Origin: Macrococcus lamae
GTDB lineage: Bacteria; Bacillota; Bacilli; Staphylococcales; Staphylococcaceae
Direction: 5' to 3'
DNA length: 64,000 bases
NCBI RefSeq assembly: GCF_004359545.1
Contig: NZ_SCWB01000013.1
Span: 1-64,000, forward strand
Shown here: one piece after another, positions 9,932 through 19,427 of the stretch
Position numbering within the stretch: position 1 is the stretch's first letter
How the letters are laid out: each line of letters begins with the position of its first letter
Program-made: the position numbers and the translations under genes
Notes under the pieces: generated by a model
What the model saw: the letters and a program-made list of their open reading frames with translations, nothing else
Databases searched by the model: none
Told to the model about the DNA's origin: nothing

Positions 9932-11647
9932 TTAGTCTTCCATCGAGCTTAAGTCACCTGTCGGTAAGTCAAGTTCCCATGCTTTCAGTACACGTCTCAT
10001 AATCTTACCTGAACGCGTCTTCGGCAGCTTATCTTTGAATTCAATTTCTCTCGGTGCGGCATGTGCTGCAAGACCATTTTTGACAAAGACTCGAATTTCC
10101 TCTTTCAGTTCATCGGTCGGTTCATATCCTTCGCGGAGCGCAATAAATGCTTTGATAATCTCTCCGCGTATAGGATCAGGTTTACCGATGACCCCTGCTT
10201 CAGCAACTGCCGGATGTTCAACGAGTTTCGATTCCACTTCGAAAGGACCGACACGTTCGCCGGCAGTCATAATGACGTCATCTACACGGCCCTGGAACCA
10301 GAAGTATCCGTCCTCGTCCATATAGGCTGAATCTCCTGAAATATACCAGCCGCCTGGCAGGAAATATGATTCATATTTCGGATGGTTGTTCCAAATATCT
10401 CTCATCATGGATGGCCAGCCTTCTTTAAGTGCGAGGTTACCCATACGGTTCGGAGGCAGTTCATTTCCTTCGTTATCTACGATGGCAGCCACAACACCTG
10501 GAAGTGGCTTACCCATAGAACCTGATTTAATCATCATACTTGGATAGTTGACAATCATATGAGCTCCTGTTTCAGTCATCCACCAAGTATCATGAATTCT
10601 CTTGCCGAATACTTTATAGCCCCATTTGATGACTTCAGGGTTCAACGGCTCACCGACTGACAATACATGTCTTAAACTTGAAAGATTATAGTTCTTGATC
10701 AATTCGTCGCCTGCTCCCATGAGCATTCTGAATGCAGTCGGAGCTGAATACCATACTGTCACTTTGAATTCTTCGATGGTACTGTACCAGCCTTCAGGTG
10801 AGAATCTTCCTCCTGCAATCACATTGGTCGCACCGTTCAGCCACGGAGCGAATACACCGTAGCTCGTACCTGTCACCCATCCAGGGTCAGCAGTACACCA
10901 GTAAATATCATCTTCTTTTAAATCGAGGACGTAGTGTCCGGAAATATAGTGCTGAACCATTGCATATTGAACATGCAGCACGCCTTTTGGCTGTCCGGTT
11001 GAGCCGGACGTATAGTGCAGAATTAAGCCGTCTTCTTTATCGAGCCACTCTATATCGAACTCATCAGACGCACCTTCAAATGCTTTGTTGAAATCAATAT
11101 GATTTTCAGCGACATGATCATCAACGATAACGATATGCTTTAAATTCGGCAGTTCGTCAACTGGAATACGTCCGACCAGACTGTTTGTTGTGACGATGAT
11201 CGACGCCTCACTGTTTTCAAGTCTGTCTTTTACTGCTTTCTCCATAAATGCTTCAAATAACGGCCCGACAATGGCACCGATCTTTAATGCACCGAGCAGC
11301 ACAAAATATAATTCAGGGGAACGCGGCATAAAAATAAACAGTCTGTCACCTTTAGCAACATTTGTCGTCTGTTTTAGTACATTCGCAGCTTTGTTCGACT
11401 TCTTCATCATCTCTTCAAATGTATACGACTCATTTCTGCTGGCATCCTTATAATAAAGAGCGACTTTATCGCCTCTTCCATTTTCAACGTGGCGGTCGAT
11501 ACATTCGTACGCCATATTCACTTGACCCGTGTCGTGCCAGGAGAATGCCTGCTCCACTTCTTTCCAGTCAAAGTTACTGTAGCGTTCATCATAATTCTGT
11601 AAATTGTATTCTCCTGGTTCTACTTCATATATCTCTGTCTTCATCAT
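9932..11647 (-). CDS. acsA: Acetyl-CoA synthetase (AMP-forming)
   Basis: Adenylate-forming enzyme converting acetate, ATP and CoA to acetyl-CoA. The P-loop-like motif YTSGSTGQPKG, the substrate motif TWWMTETG, the hinge YISGDSAYMDEDGYFWFQGR and the C-terminal acylation lysine context PKTRSGKIMRR are all visible. The frame is open 33 codons upstream, but AAAGGGG places the start at the double ATG 11647/11644 (571 or 570 aa). The lysine in SGKIMRR is the expected target of AcuA acetylation, and acuA is divergently encoded next door. A cre site in the shared promoter region predicts CcpA control. Confidence 0.95.
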   Translation of the reverse strand: MMKTEIYEVEPGEYNLQNYDERYSNFDWKEVEQAFSWHDTGQVNMAYECIDRHVENGRGDKVALYYKDASRNESYTFEEMMKKSNKAANVLKQTTNVAKGDRLFIFMPRSPELYFVLLGALKIGAIVGPLFEAFMEKAVKDRLENSEASIIVTTNSLVGRIPVDELPNLKHIVIVDDHVAENHIDFNKAFEGASDEFDIEWLDKEDGLILHYTSGSTGQPKGVLHVQYAMVQHYISGHYVLDLKEDDIYWCTADPGWVTGTSYGVFAPWLNGATNVIAGGRFSPEGWYSTIEEFKVTVWYSAPTAFRMLMGAGDELIKNYNLSSLRHVLSVGEPLNPEVIKWGYKVFGKRIHDTWWMTETGAHMIVNYPSMMIKSGSMGKPLPGVVAAIVDNEGNELPPNRMGNLALKEGWPSMMRDIWNNHPKYESYFLPGGWYISGDSAYMDEDGYFWFQGRVDDVIMTAGERVGPFEVESKLVEHPAVAEAGVIGKPDPIRGEIIKAFIALREGYEPTDELKEEIRVFVKNGLAAHAAPREIEFKDKLPKTRSGKIMRRVLKAWELDLPTGDLSSMED

Positions 11648-11659
11648 GACATCCCCTTT

Positions 11660-11673
11660 TGTATACGTTTTCA
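11660..11673. promoter_or_regulatory. cre box in the acsA–acuA promoter region
   Basis: TGTATACGTTTTCA matches the CcpA operator consensus TGWAANCGNTNWCA with one mismatch. It overlaps the putative -35 of acuA and lies inside the acsA leader. CcpA control of acsA and the acu genes is established in Bacillus, and ccpA itself lies 2.6 kb downstream here. Confidence 0.7.
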
Positions 11674-11716
11674 ATGCTACAATGTTATTATATAATAAAT
11701 CAAATGAATTTTTCAA
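11668..11716. promoter_or_regulatory. Back-to-back promoters for acuA and acsA
   Basis: Plus strand: TTTTCA (11668-11673), 17 bp, TATAAT (11691-11696) for acuABC. Minus strand: TTGAAA (11716-11711), 18 bp, TATAAT (11692-11687) for acsA. The two -10 elements overlap in a TATTATATAATA palindrome, so only one polymerase can engage at a time. Confidence 0.6.
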
Positions 11717-11744
11717 AAAAATTAGAATTTTCAAGGAGACAGGC

Positions 11745-12377
11745 ATGGAACATACTAAAACATATTACCGGCATGACCATCATAAAGATGATAGATATAT
11801 TATCGTCGAAGGTCCAGTTTCTAGTGATACGCTGAGTCAATATACGTTCGATGATGGTCTTGTCGCATTCAGAAGACCACCCGAACAGTTTGAAGCCGTC
11901 AAGGAAATTGCCGACCTGCCTGAAGGACGCATCATCATCTGCCGGGATGGAGACAACATTATCGGTTATACAACTTACTTATATCCTGATCCGATGGAAC
12001 GCTGGAGTGAAGGTAATCTCCCCTTTCTGCTTGAACTTGGTGCAATCGAAGTATCACTTAACTATCGCAGTCTTGGTCTCGGCAAGGAAATGCTGAAGCT
12101 ATCCATGCGGGATGACCAGGTTGAAGATTACATCATCATCACGACAGAATATTATTGGCACTGGGATTTGAAAAATACAAAGCTGAATGTTTTTGATTAC
12201 AAGAAAATCATGCAGAAGATGATGGCAGCCGGTGGTCTGGAAGTGTTTGCAACCAATGATCCTGAAATCACCAGTCATCCTGCCAACTGTCTAATGGCAC
12301 GTATTGGCAGCAGAATTACAAACGAGCAAATCGACCAGTTTGATAAGATCAGATTTACGAACCGATTCTTTATGTAG
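11745..12377 (+). CDS. acuA: AcuA, GNAT-family protein acetyltransferase
   Basis: 210 aa. In Bacillus, AcuA acetylates the active-site lysine of acetyl-CoA synthetase and so switches it off. The GNAT acetyl-CoA-binding region reads LNYRSLGLGKEMLKL at about 104-118. AAGGAG lies six bases before ATG 11745; the frame open upstream of this is not used. It heads acuA–acuB–acuC, divergent from its likely target acsA. Confidence 0.92.
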   Translation: MEHTKTYYRHDHHKDDRYIIVEGPVSSDTLSQYTFDDGLVAFRRPPEQFEAVKEIADLPEGRIIICRDGDNIIGYTTYLYPDPMERWSEGNLPFLLELGAIEVSLNYRSLGLGKEMLKLSMRDDQVEDYIIITTEYYWHWDLKNTKLNVFDYKKIMQKMMAAGGLEVFATNDPEITSHPANCLMARIGSRITNEQIDQFDKIRFTNRFFM

Positions 12378-12388
12378 GAGGAACAGCG

Positions 12389-13030
12389 ATGTTAGTTGAA
12401 CGAATTATGACCAGCCCATGCCTTACGATCAATGATCACCATACTATTGAGCAGGCGCTTGAACTTATGGCGCAAAAAGACATACGGCATCTGCCAGTTG
12501 TCGATGAAACGATGAAAGTTCTCGGAATTGTGACAGACCGTGATATTAACTTAGCACTTCCTTCCATACTGGGAGAAGAAGACTCAGCAGCACATCTCGC
12601 TATGCCCGTCACCCGGATTATGCATAAAGATGTCGTCACTTGTCATCCACTTGATTTCGTCGAGGATATCGCAGTCGATTTCTATGAACTGAAAATAGGC
12701 AGTATTCCTGTCGTACAGAACAATAAATGTATCGGTATTGTTACACAGAAAGATATGTTGAATACGTTTCTCGAACTGACTGGTGTGACTGCACCAGGCT
12801 CAGCGATAGAAGTAGCAGTTCCTGATCAGCCAGGTATCATGCATGAAGTAACAAAAGTATTCAATGTTAATAAAGTCAGCATTGAAAGCATCCTTGTCTA
12901 CCGGGACCGGACCAACCCAGGCTATAAGCTTGTACTCATCCGTATGCAGTCTATGAATCCGACAAAAATCATAGCTGACTTGAACGACACGGGGTTCAGA
13001 GTAAGAACACCGCAGAACAGCGGCCTATGA
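12389..13030 (+). CDS. acuB: AcuB, tandem CBS and ACT domain protein
   Basis: 213 aa. Two CBS domains are visible: about 8-65 (MTSPCLTINDHHTIEQAL, RHLPVVDE, GIVTDRDI) and about 75-132 (MHKDVVTCHPLDFV, GSIPVVQN, GIVTQKDML). An ACT-like domain follows at about 140-210 (EVAVPDQPGIMHEVTKVF). Such proteins usually bind adenine nucleotides and an amino acid. The exact role of AcuB in acetoin/acetate use is not known. GGAGG precedes ATG 12389, and the end overlaps acuC by four bases (ATGA). Confidence 0.9.
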   Translation: MLVERIMTSPCLTINDHHTIEQALELMAQKDIRHLPVVDETMKVLGIVTDRDINLALPSILGEEDSAAHLAMPVTRIMHKDVVTCHPLDFVEDIAVDFYELKIGSIPVVQNNKCIGIVTQKDMLNTFLELTGVTAPGSAIEVAVPDQPGIMHEVTKVFNVNKVSIESILVYRDRTNPGYKLVLIRMQSMNPTKIIADLNDTGFRVRTPQNSGL

Positions 13031-14166
13031 GTAAATATGTCTACTCTAAGGAATTGCTGAACTATAGATTTTCTGATAGTCATCCATTCAACCAGATGCG
13101 GCTCGTGCTGACAACTGAACTGCTGCAGTCGCTCGGTGTTCTGGATGACAAAGATATGGTCCCGGCAAGAAAAGCAACAGATGATGAATTAACACTGGTT
13201 CATACAAAAGATTATGTGGAAGCAGTGAAACAGGCTGGACTCGGCACACTCAGCCAGGCAAAGTGCGACAGCTATGGTCTTAATACAAATGACACACCGA
13301 ACTTCGAAGCGATGCATGACAGCAGTGTGTGGCTTGTCGGAGCCACTTTAACTGCCTGTGATATCGTGATGACCGGTCAGGATCAGACAGCATGTAATTT
13401 AGGTGGCGGCCTGCATCACGGCTTTAAAGGACGTGCTTCAGGATTCTGCATTTATAACGACAGCGCAGTTGCTATAGAATATATGAAGCAGAAGTACGGT
13501 GCACGAGTGCTTTATATCGATACAGATGCTCATCACGGAGACGGTGTCCAGTGGTCATTCTATAATGATAATCAGACGTTCACCTACTCAATTCATGAAA
13601 CAGGCAGATATTTATTTCCGGGGACGGGCGGAATCAATGAAAAAGGTGAAGGGGAAGGTTATTTATATAGTATGAATCTGCCGATAGATGCTTATACGGA
13701 AGATGATTCGTTTTTACAGTGTTTCAAGGAAAGCGTGGAAGTCGCATGCCGCTTCTTTAAACCGGATGTCATCATCAGTCAAAACGGCGCAGATGCCCAC
13801 TATTTAGATCCATTGACGCATCTTCACTGTACCCACCGAATATTTGAGGAAATCCCAAGAATCGTGAAGCGGCTGGCCGACACTTACTGTCGCGGCAGAT
13901 GGATCGCAGTCGGCGGCGGAGGCTATAATATCTTTCAAGTAGCACCCCTTGCCTGGAGTCAGGTCTGGCTTGCCATGAAAGATATTCCTGCTCCGGAAGG
14001 AAATCTCCCTTCAGACTGGCTGAAGAAGTGGCAGGAGAAATCGAAAATGACACTGCCGGAGACTTGGCATGCCGATGAAGCAGATTATCAGATTATCCCA
14101 CGTCGTGCTGAAATTACGGAGAAAAATGCTAGAATGGTTGAACGGATCATTCAGCATTACGAATGA
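13027..14166 (+). CDS. acuC: AcuC, histone-deacetylase-fold protein deacetylase
   Basis: 379 aa. It is expected to remove the acetyl group placed on AcsA by AcuA, reactivating it. Class I HDAC-type motifs are visible: GGLHHGF (active-site His pair), IDTDAHHGDGVQ (zinc Asp and His), QNGADAHYLDPL (second zinc Asp) and GGGGYN. The start overlaps acuB, indicating translational coupling. With AcuA it forms an acetylation–deacetylation switch on the neighbouring acsA product. Confidence 0.94.
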   Translation: MSKYVYSKELLNYRFSDSHPFNQMRLVLTTELLQSLGVLDDKDMVPARKATDDELTLVHTKDYVEAVKQAGLGTLSQAKCDSYGLNTNDTPNFEAMHDSSVWLVGATLTACDIVMTGQDQTACNLGGGLHHGFKGRASGFCIYNDSAVAIEYMKQKYGARVLYIDTDAHHGDGVQWSFYNDNQTFTYSIHETGRYLFPGTGGINEKGEGEGYLYSMNLPIDAYTEDDSFLQCFKESVEVACRFFKPDVIISQNGADAHYLDPLTHLHCTHRIFEEIPRIVKRLADTYCRGRWIAVGGGGYNIFQVAPLAWSQVWLAMKDIPAPEGNLPSDWLKKWQEKSKMTLPETWHADEADYQIIPRRAEITEKNARMVERIIQHYE

Positions 14167-14193
14167 TGACTATTAAAGTGTTAACAGCTCAAA

Positions 14194-14236
14194 AAAAGAA
14201 TCCAGAACAGATTTAATCATGTTCTGGATTTTTCTT
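14194..14236. terminator. Bidirectional terminator between acuC and ccpA
   Basis: The stem AATCCAGAACA / TGTTCTGGATT is followed by TTTC on the plus strand and by CTTTTTTT on the minus strand, where it ends ccpA. Confidence 0.82.
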
Positions 14237-14251
14237 ATTGTCACTGCTTTA

Positions 14252-15241
14252 TTATTTCGTTGTGCCTCGATAGTCAATATGATACGGAAGAATGACCTGG
14301 TTATCGTCAATTTCTTCGTCATTCATGAATTTCGTCAGCAATCTCATCCCGACCGCTCCAATATCATATAGCGGCTGCATGACACTTGATAATTTAGGAC
14401 GGACCATCTGGACAAGTCTTGTATTATTGAAACTTACAATCTGTAAGTCCTCCGGTATAGATAGACCGGAATCCTGTGCCGCATGAACAAGACCAATAGC
14501 CTGCTCATCACTAATACAGAGAATCACTTCCGGTTTCAACGCCTTCAACTGTTCAAATGCTTTTGCTCCGTCAAGATACTGTTCGTTACCAATATATACG
14601 GCTTGATCATCAATATCAATGTCATTTGCTGTCAGCACTTCTTTCATCCCAGCCATTACTTCATGACGTGCTTTCTCTGAATAACCACCACCGACAAATG
14701 CAAACTGTCGTGCTCCATCTTTGACCAGTTTTTCCGTAACTTCACGACTTGCTGCACGGTAGTCAATATTGACTGCCGGCAGCGAACTATCATTATCTTC
14801 TGTTCCAGATACGACAACTGGTACTGATGATGTTTTTATTAATCCCGCTGTTTCATTGGATAAAGTTCCTCCAAGAAAAATGATGCCATCAACCTGCTTG
14901 CTCAGCAGATTATTAAAAATCTCACGTTCTTTCTGCGGATCATTGTCTGAATTGGAAATAATCGTCTGATACTTGTACATTGTTGCAACGTCTTCCAGCC
15001 CACGTGCCAGCTCAGAATAGTAAATGTTCGAAATATCAGGAATAATAACACCGACTGTTGTCGTTTTTTTGCTGGCAAGTCCTCTTGCTACAGCATTCGG
15101 ACGGTAATTTAACCGTTCGATCACTTCATTGACACGGTCACGCGTCGCTGGTTTCACATTAGGATTCCCATTGACCACGCGTGAAACTGTTGCCATTGAA
15201 ACCTTTGCTTCTCTTGCAACATCATATATAGTGACTGTCAT
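14252..15241 (-). CDS. ccpA: Catabolite control protein A (LacI family)
   Basis: 329 aa. The N-terminal LacI helix-turn-helix is [20 protein letters not shown], with the hinge helix at about 47-58 ([13 protein letters not shown]). A periplasmic-binding-protein-like core follows. It regulates carbon metabolism by binding cre sites with HPr-Ser-P. The location between acuC and aroA(G) is the conserved Bacillus/Staphylococcus position. A half-cre-like sequence lies upstream (about 15275-15289) but is too weak to claim autoregulation. Confidence 0.96.
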   Translation of the reverse strand: MTVTIYDVAREAKVSMATVSRVVNGNPNVKPATRDRVNEVIERLNYRPNAVARGLASKKTTTVGVIIPDISNIYYSELARGLEDVATMYKYQTIISNSDNDPQKEREIFNNLLSKQVDGIIFLGGTLSNETAGLIKTSSVPVVVSGTEDNDSSLPAVNIDYRAASREVTEKLVKDGARQFAFVGGGYSEKARHEVMAGMKEVLTANDIDIDDQAVYIGNEQYLDGAKAFEQLKALKPEVILCISDEQAIGLVHAAQDSGLSIPEDLQIVSFNNTRLVQMVRPKLSSVMQPLYDIGAVGMRLLTKFMNDEEIDDNQVILPYHIDYRGTTK

Positions 15242-15307
15242 AGCTTCCTCCTGTAATCGTTTTCTCTACTATTCTAACACGTTTTCATTTGGTTTTCATA
15301 ATGTTTT

Positions 15308-16381
15308 TCACCGATAAAGTTTTCTTGCCTGCTCAATTTCCTTGTAGAACAGATCGAATTCATTCAGATCCATCTGCTGACCAGCATCGCTGAGTGCGAC
15401 AGAAGGATCCGGATGTACTTCAGCCATCACCCCATCTGCTCCTACAGCAAGAGCTGCTTTCGCCACTGGGAGCATAATGTCTTTTCTGCCAGTAGAATGA
15501 GTGACATCAACAAGAACAGGTAGATGTGTGCCCTGTTTTAATATTGGCACTGCAGAAATATCAAGTGTGTTTCTAGTCGCTTTTTCGTAAGTTCGGATGC
15601 CTCGCTCACAAATAATAATATTGCTGTTACCACTCGCATGAATATATTCAGCGGCATAAATCAGTTCCTCGATCGTTGCTGAAAGACCACGTTTTAACAA
15701 CACCGGTTTATTCGAACGACCCGCTTCTTTTAGTAGTTCGAAGTTATGCATATTGCGTGCACCAATCTGATAAATATCTATATATGGATCAGCCATTTCA
15801 AAGTGATGAGGGTCAACTACTTCTGATATGACTGCTAAATCGTATTTTTTATTGATTTCTTTAAGAATTTTTAGTCCTTCTACTCCAAGTCCCTGGAAGT
15901 CATATGGAGATGTACGCGGTTTGAATGCACCGCCTCTAATAAATTTCTGTCCTTTTTCGACTAGATTCTCTGCAACTTGTTCAACTTGTTCATATGATTC
16001 AACTGAACATGGACCGAAAACGAATATTTTTTCATCACCGCCAATTACTCCTCCATTGGCTGTTGTAACAATAGTATCATCAGATTTCAGTTTTCTAGAT
16101 ACGTAGAGATGTTTCTCATTTTCAGATTTTTGCAGCTCGGTCGAAGCTTTAAAAATCTCTTTGAACAATTGCTTGATTACATTATCATCATAGGGACCTT
16201 TATTTAAATCCTGGAGCTTATTGATCATTTCTTTTTCGCGCATTGGATCATAAATCATTGTGCCGGCTTTACGTTTTTCCAGACCAATCTGTTTAGCAAT
16301 TTCTCCTCGCTCAGATAATAAGTCTAATATAGCAATATTGATTTCTTCGATGCGTTCTCTTAACTGGTTCAATTCAGACAT
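15308..16381 (-). CDS. aroA: Bifunctional chorismate mutase / DAHP synthase
   Basis: First step of the shikimate pathway with a fused regulatory chorismate mutase. The AroQ-type mutase spans about 1-85 ([30 protein letters not shown]). The DAHP synthase domain begins near 110 and shows [24 protein letters not shown] and [12 protein letters not shown] codon at 16390 overlaps the ribosome-binding site, so ATG 16381 with GAGGTG upstream is the likely start (357 aa). It is called aroA in staphylococci and aroG or aroF elsewhere. Confidence 0.94.
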   Translation of the reverse strand: MSELNQLRERIEEINIAILDLLSERGEIAKQIGLEKRKAGTMIYDPMREKEMINKLQDLNKGPYDDNVIKQLFKEIFKASTELQKSENEKHLYVSRKLKSDDTIVTTANGGVIGGDEKIFVFGPCSVESYEQVEQVAENLVEKGQKFIRGGAFKPRTSPYDFQGLGVEGLKILKEINKKYDLAVISEVVDPHHFEMADPYIDIYQIGARNMHNFELLKEAGRSNKPVLLKRGLSATIEELIYAAEYIHASGNSNIIICERGIRTYEKATRNTLDISAVPILKQGTHLPVLVDVTHSTGRKDIMLPVAKAALAVGADGVMAEVHPDPSVALSDAGQQMDLNEFDLFYKEIEQARKLYR

Positions 16382-16418
16382 ATGATACACCTCATGACTT
16401 CAAATTATTCTATCCCAT

Positions 16419-16450
16419 AAAAAAAAGTAGGGCAAGAATTCACCCTACTA
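16419..16450 (-). terminator. Terminator of the ytxGH operon
   Basis: The stem AGTAGGG / CCCTACT is followed by TTTTTTTT on the minus strand, after ytxH and before aroA. Confidence 0.8.
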
Positions 16451-16487
16451 TAATATCACAAGCCTAAATAACTTTTAAAATAAACGC

Positions 16488-17396
16488 TTATTTTTTGTTA
16501 TTGTTTTTGTTATTTGTGTTACCAGATTTATAATCAGTTTTGTTAGTATCTACTTTAGTATTTGGATTCACTTTAGTAGAATTATTATTCGTAGAAGCAG
16601 TGTTTTTACTTGTGTTTAAATCTTTATCAACAATTGCCACTGGTTCTTTTAAAGAATCATCATTTACTTCGTCTTTAATCGCACGACGTTGTGCTGCTAA
16701 AGCATCTGTGTCAGTTTCTACTTTAGTAGTAACATGACCTGTTGACTCATTATAGCCTGTTGTTTTTTTATCTTCTTTTTTGTCCTGAGCTTTATCTTTA
16801 GCGTCTTCTTTAACATCTTGAGCTTTATCTTTTACTTCTGCTACTTTATCAGCAGCTTTTTCTTTGATTTCGCCTGCTTTTTCTTTTAACTGATCAACTG
16901 CTGATGGTTTATTGTCCTCTTTATATTGATTGCCTTTTAAATAAGAACCTTTAAACTCATCTTTATCGTAGTCTTTTTTCTTGTCCTTTTTAGGTGCAAA
17001 TAATAGACCAAGTAATGTACCTAAAGATACACCTGCAGTGAAACCTAATGCAAAGTCACGTGTAGAATAGTTAGTATCTTTTACTTCATATTCTTTTAAT
17101 GTGTTTGCACTTAAAGATCTGTTATAAGTGTTATTGTTGTTTGGATAAGCATTAACATCTTTTTCATGAGTATTTACTTTGTCGTAAGAATTAAAGTTAT
17201 TATCTTTGTTAAAATTATTATCTTTGTTGAAGTTGTTGTCTTTATCAAATGTTGTCGTTTTTGTATCAACGTCTAAAGTGTTATTAGTGTGTGTTTTGTC
17301 AAAAGTATTAACATTTTTAGCTGTGTCGAACTTGCTATCTTTGTTGTCTTTACCAAAATTACCGTTTGTTAAGTCTTTATTGTTTGTGTTTGTCAT
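16488..17396 (-). CDS. ytxH: YtxH-domain general stress protein with disordered, repeat-rich flanks
   Basis: 302 aa. Residues 1-110 are Asn/Asp/Lys/Thr-rich and contain three perfect KDNNFN units (52-69). A single membrane segment with YtxH signature lies at 114-134 (ALGFTAGVSLGTLLGLLFAP). Residues 168-212 form a charged amphipathic helix of KEKA / KDKAQD-type repeats resembling LEA or apolipophorin-like proteins. A Thr/Asn-rich tail follows. AGGAGG lies eight bases before ATG 17396. It follows the DUF948 gene in a probable SigB transcript. The S. aureus neighbour at this locus is described as a SigB-dependent stress protein, from memory. Confidence 0.85.
   Translation of the reverse strand: MTNTNNKDLTNGNFGKDNKDSKFDTAKNVNTFDKTHTNNTLDVDTKTTTFDKDNNFNKDNNFNKDNNFNSYDKVNTHEKDVNAYPNNNNTYNRSLSANTLKEYEVKDTNYSTRDFALGFTAGVSLGTLLGLLFAPKKDKKKDYDKDEFKGSYLKGNQYKEDNKPSAVDQLKEKAGEIKEKAADKVAEVKDKAQDVKEDAKDKAQDKKEDKKTTGYNESTGHVTTKVETDTDALAAQRRAIKDEVNDDSLKEPVAIVDKDLNTSKNTASTNNNSTKVNPNTKVDTNKTDYKSGNTNNKNNNKK
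17190..17243 (-). repeat. Three tandem 18-bp units in ytxH
   Basis: Codons 52-69 encode KDNNFN three times. The DNA units are nearly identical with synonymous differences, so length change by slippage is possible. Confidence 0.75.
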
Positions 17397-17419
17397 TATA
17401 ATGACCTCCTAATTAAAAT

Positions 17420-17458
17420 TGGGAATATACTTAACTTGTTATAGTTAGTATATTCCCA
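17420..17458 (-). other. Perfect hairpin between ytxG and ytxH
   Basis: TGGGAATATACT / AGTATATTCCCA is a perfect 12-bp stem with an inner TAAC/GTTA pairing. No T run follows on the minus strand, so it is more likely an mRNA processing or stability element, or a partial terminator, than a full stop. Confidence 0.5.
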
Positions 17459-17484
17459 CTTATTTGAACTTTAAACGTATAATA

Positions 17485-18039
17485 TTATTTTAAATCAGAA
17501 TTATTATCTAATCCGGCTTTAATTTTAACCATATCTACGTCGCCGCCATTAGTTGTATCTTCATTATAAACAGTACGTGTTGTTTCTTTATAGACCGGCT
17601 GGTTAGCGAAATTTACTGAGTTACGACGCTGTTTACGCATTTCCCATTTATCCACTACTTCCATTAATACATTTGACCATTTAACCACTTGAGCGATATT
17701 CTCATGATTATTGGCAATGTTATGAGTCACAGAATTAGTGACACGATCTACTGAACTATTCAGATTCTGTACAGAACCACCAATACCTTTTACTGCATCT
17801 ACTACAGTATTCAGACGAGCTGATTTATCCTGTACATCCTCAGCAAGTCGATTGGTCTTATGTAATAAATCTGTAGATTCACGAGTGATCCCTTGAATCT
17901 GTCCTTCAACGCCGTCTAATGTTTTAGCGACATGATCAAGATTCTTCTTGACTGATAATAATACTACTACGATACCGATACATAGAACTAAGAATGCCAG
18001 TGCCGCGATGATACCGGCGATTGGAAGTATCCATTCCAT
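17485..18039 (-). CDS. ytxG: DUF948 membrane protein
   Basis: 184 aa. An N-terminal membrane segment (residues 5-27, ILPIAGIIAALAFLVLCIGIVVVLL) is followed by a DUF948 coiled-coil region (about 30-110) with heptad-like hydrophobics (LDHVAKTLDGVEGQIQGI). The molecular function is unknown. It precedes ytxH, as in Bacillus ytxG–ytxH, and has a SigB-like promoter upstream. Confidence 0.85.
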   Translation of the reverse strand: MEWILPIAGIIAALAFLVLCIGIVVVLLSVKKNLDHVAKTLDGVEGQIQGITRESTDLLHKTNRLAEDVQDKSARLNTVVDAVKGIGGSVQNLNSSVDRVTNSVTHNIANNHENIAQVVKWSNVLMEVVDKWEMRKQRRNSVNFANQPVYKETTRTVYNEDTTNGGDVDMVKIKAGLDNNSDLK

Positions 18040-18083
18040 ATAAAACCCCTCCTATTTAAACTGTCTGTTTTTACTACCTCATT

Positions 18084-18108
18084 TTACCCTGCTATTACAG
18101 TTTAAAAC
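18084..18108 (-). promoter_or_regulatory. SigB-type promoter of ytxG–ytxH
   Basis: On the minus strand GTTTTA (18108-18103), a 13-bp spacer and GGGTAA (18089-18084) match the SigB consensus GTTTAA-N12-15-GGGTAT with one mismatch in each hexamer. The position, about 50 bp before the start, is right. Confidence 0.6.
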
Positions 18109-18117
18109 ATATTTGAA

Positions 18118-19416
18118 CTATTGCAATAGATTTTCATAGGCTTTCTGAATTTTCTGGATGTCCCCTGCTCCCATGAAGATAATCACATCATTTTTGTAGC
18201 TGTTTAGCACTGCAACACTATCTTCATCAATGCGCTCCGATTCAGGTATCAGTACTGCAAGGTCATTGATTGTCAAATTACCTGATGTTTCCCGTGCTGA
18301 GCCGAAGATCTCACAGAGAAAGACTTTATCAGCTGCTTTCAGACTGTCAGCAAAGTCCTGAAGAAACGTTTCTGTACGTGAGAACGTATGAGGCTGGAAT
18401 ACTGCAACGATTTTTTTGCCCGGATACTTCTTGCTGGCTGATTCGATTGTTGCGCTGATTTCTCTTGGGTGATGTGCGTAATCATCGATAAGAATCTGAT
18501 TGTCTTTCTTCTTCTCAGTAAAGCGACGCTTCACCCCGCCAAATGTTTCAAGCGCTTCTTTAATGTTTTGGGTATCAAGCTGCTCAAGATAACAAACAGT
18601 AATAACTGCAAGGGCATTTAATACTTGGTGGTCTCCGAACATCGGTGTCTTAAAGCTGCCATATAACTGGTTGTCGATTATTACATCAAATGTCGTTCCG
18701 GTATCTGTAGATACGATATTTTCTGCTCTGACATGGTTGTTTTCTCCAATACCATAGTAATAAATAGGAATATTTACTTCAAGATCCTTTAAATGTTCGT
18801 CATCGCCACATGCGATGATTCCTTTTTTAACTTTACGGCTCATCTCCTGAAAGGCATTGAACACATCACTCATACTCGCAAAATAGTCGGGATGGTCAAA
18901 ATCAATATTAGTGATGATAGCGTAGTCTGGTGAATAGCTCAGGAAATGTCTGCGATACTCACATGCTTCAAAAGCGAAGTACTCACTGTCAGGCAGTCCC
19001 ATTCCTGTTCCATCTCCTATTAAGTAAGACGTCTTCTTATCACCGTTCATGACATGTGATAATAGTCCGGTTGTGGATGTCTTACCATGAGAACCCGTTA
19101 CTGCAATAGAAGTGTATTCATTCATGAACGTTCCTAAAAAGTCATGATAGCGGAAAAAATCTAAATCCAGTTCTTTTGCTCTGACAATCTCAGGATGGTC
19201 GTCACCGAAAGCATTACCGGCGATAATCGTCATTCCTTGATGAACATTCTGTTCATTAAATGGCAGGATTTTAATTCCTTTATCGCGCAGCGCAATCTCC
19301 GTGAAGAACTCCTTCTCGATATCAGACCCTTGTACATCATGTCCCATATCGAACAGAATGTGTGCGAGCGCACTCATGCCGGCTCCTTTAATACCTACAA
19401 AATGATATAACGTCAT
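18118..19416 (-). CDS. murC: UDP-N-acetylmuramate–L-alanine ligase
   Basis: Adds the first amino acid of the peptidoglycan stem peptide; cytoplasmic, 432 aa. N-terminal UDP-binding [14 protein letters not shown], the ATP loop [12 protein letters not shown] near 108-119, and the central DYAHHPREI motif (also a Mur ligase signature) are visible. It lies 11 bases downstream of sftA, so the two are probably cotranscribed, linking wall precursor synthesis and chromosome handling. Confidence 0.96.
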   Translation of the reverse strand: MTLYHFVGIKGAGMSALAHILFDMGHDVQGSDIEKEFFTEIALRDKGIKILPFNEQNVHQGMTIIAGNAFGDDHPEIVRAKELDLDFFRYHDFLGTFMNEYTSIAVTGSHGKTSTTGLLSHVMNGDKKTSYLIGDGTGMGLPDSEYFAFEACEYRRHFLSYSPDYAIITNIDFDHPDYFASMSDVFNAFQEMSRKVKKGIIACGDDEHLKDLEVNIPIYYYGIGENNHVRAENIVSTDTGTTFDVIIDNQLYGSFKTPMFGDHQVLNALAVITVCYLEQLDTQNIKEALETFGGVKRRFTEKKKDNQILIDDYAHHPREISATIESASKKYPGKKIVAVFQPHTFSRTETFLQDFADSLKAADKVFLCEIFGSARETSGNLTINDLAVLIPESERIDEDSVAVLNSYKNDVIIFMGAGDIQKIQKAYENLLQ

Positions 19417-19427
19417 TGTCTACACTC

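Noticed and set aside
15275-15289. cre-like sequence upstream of ccpA
   Set aside because: Only half of the consensus is kept, so autoregulation by CcpA is not supported.
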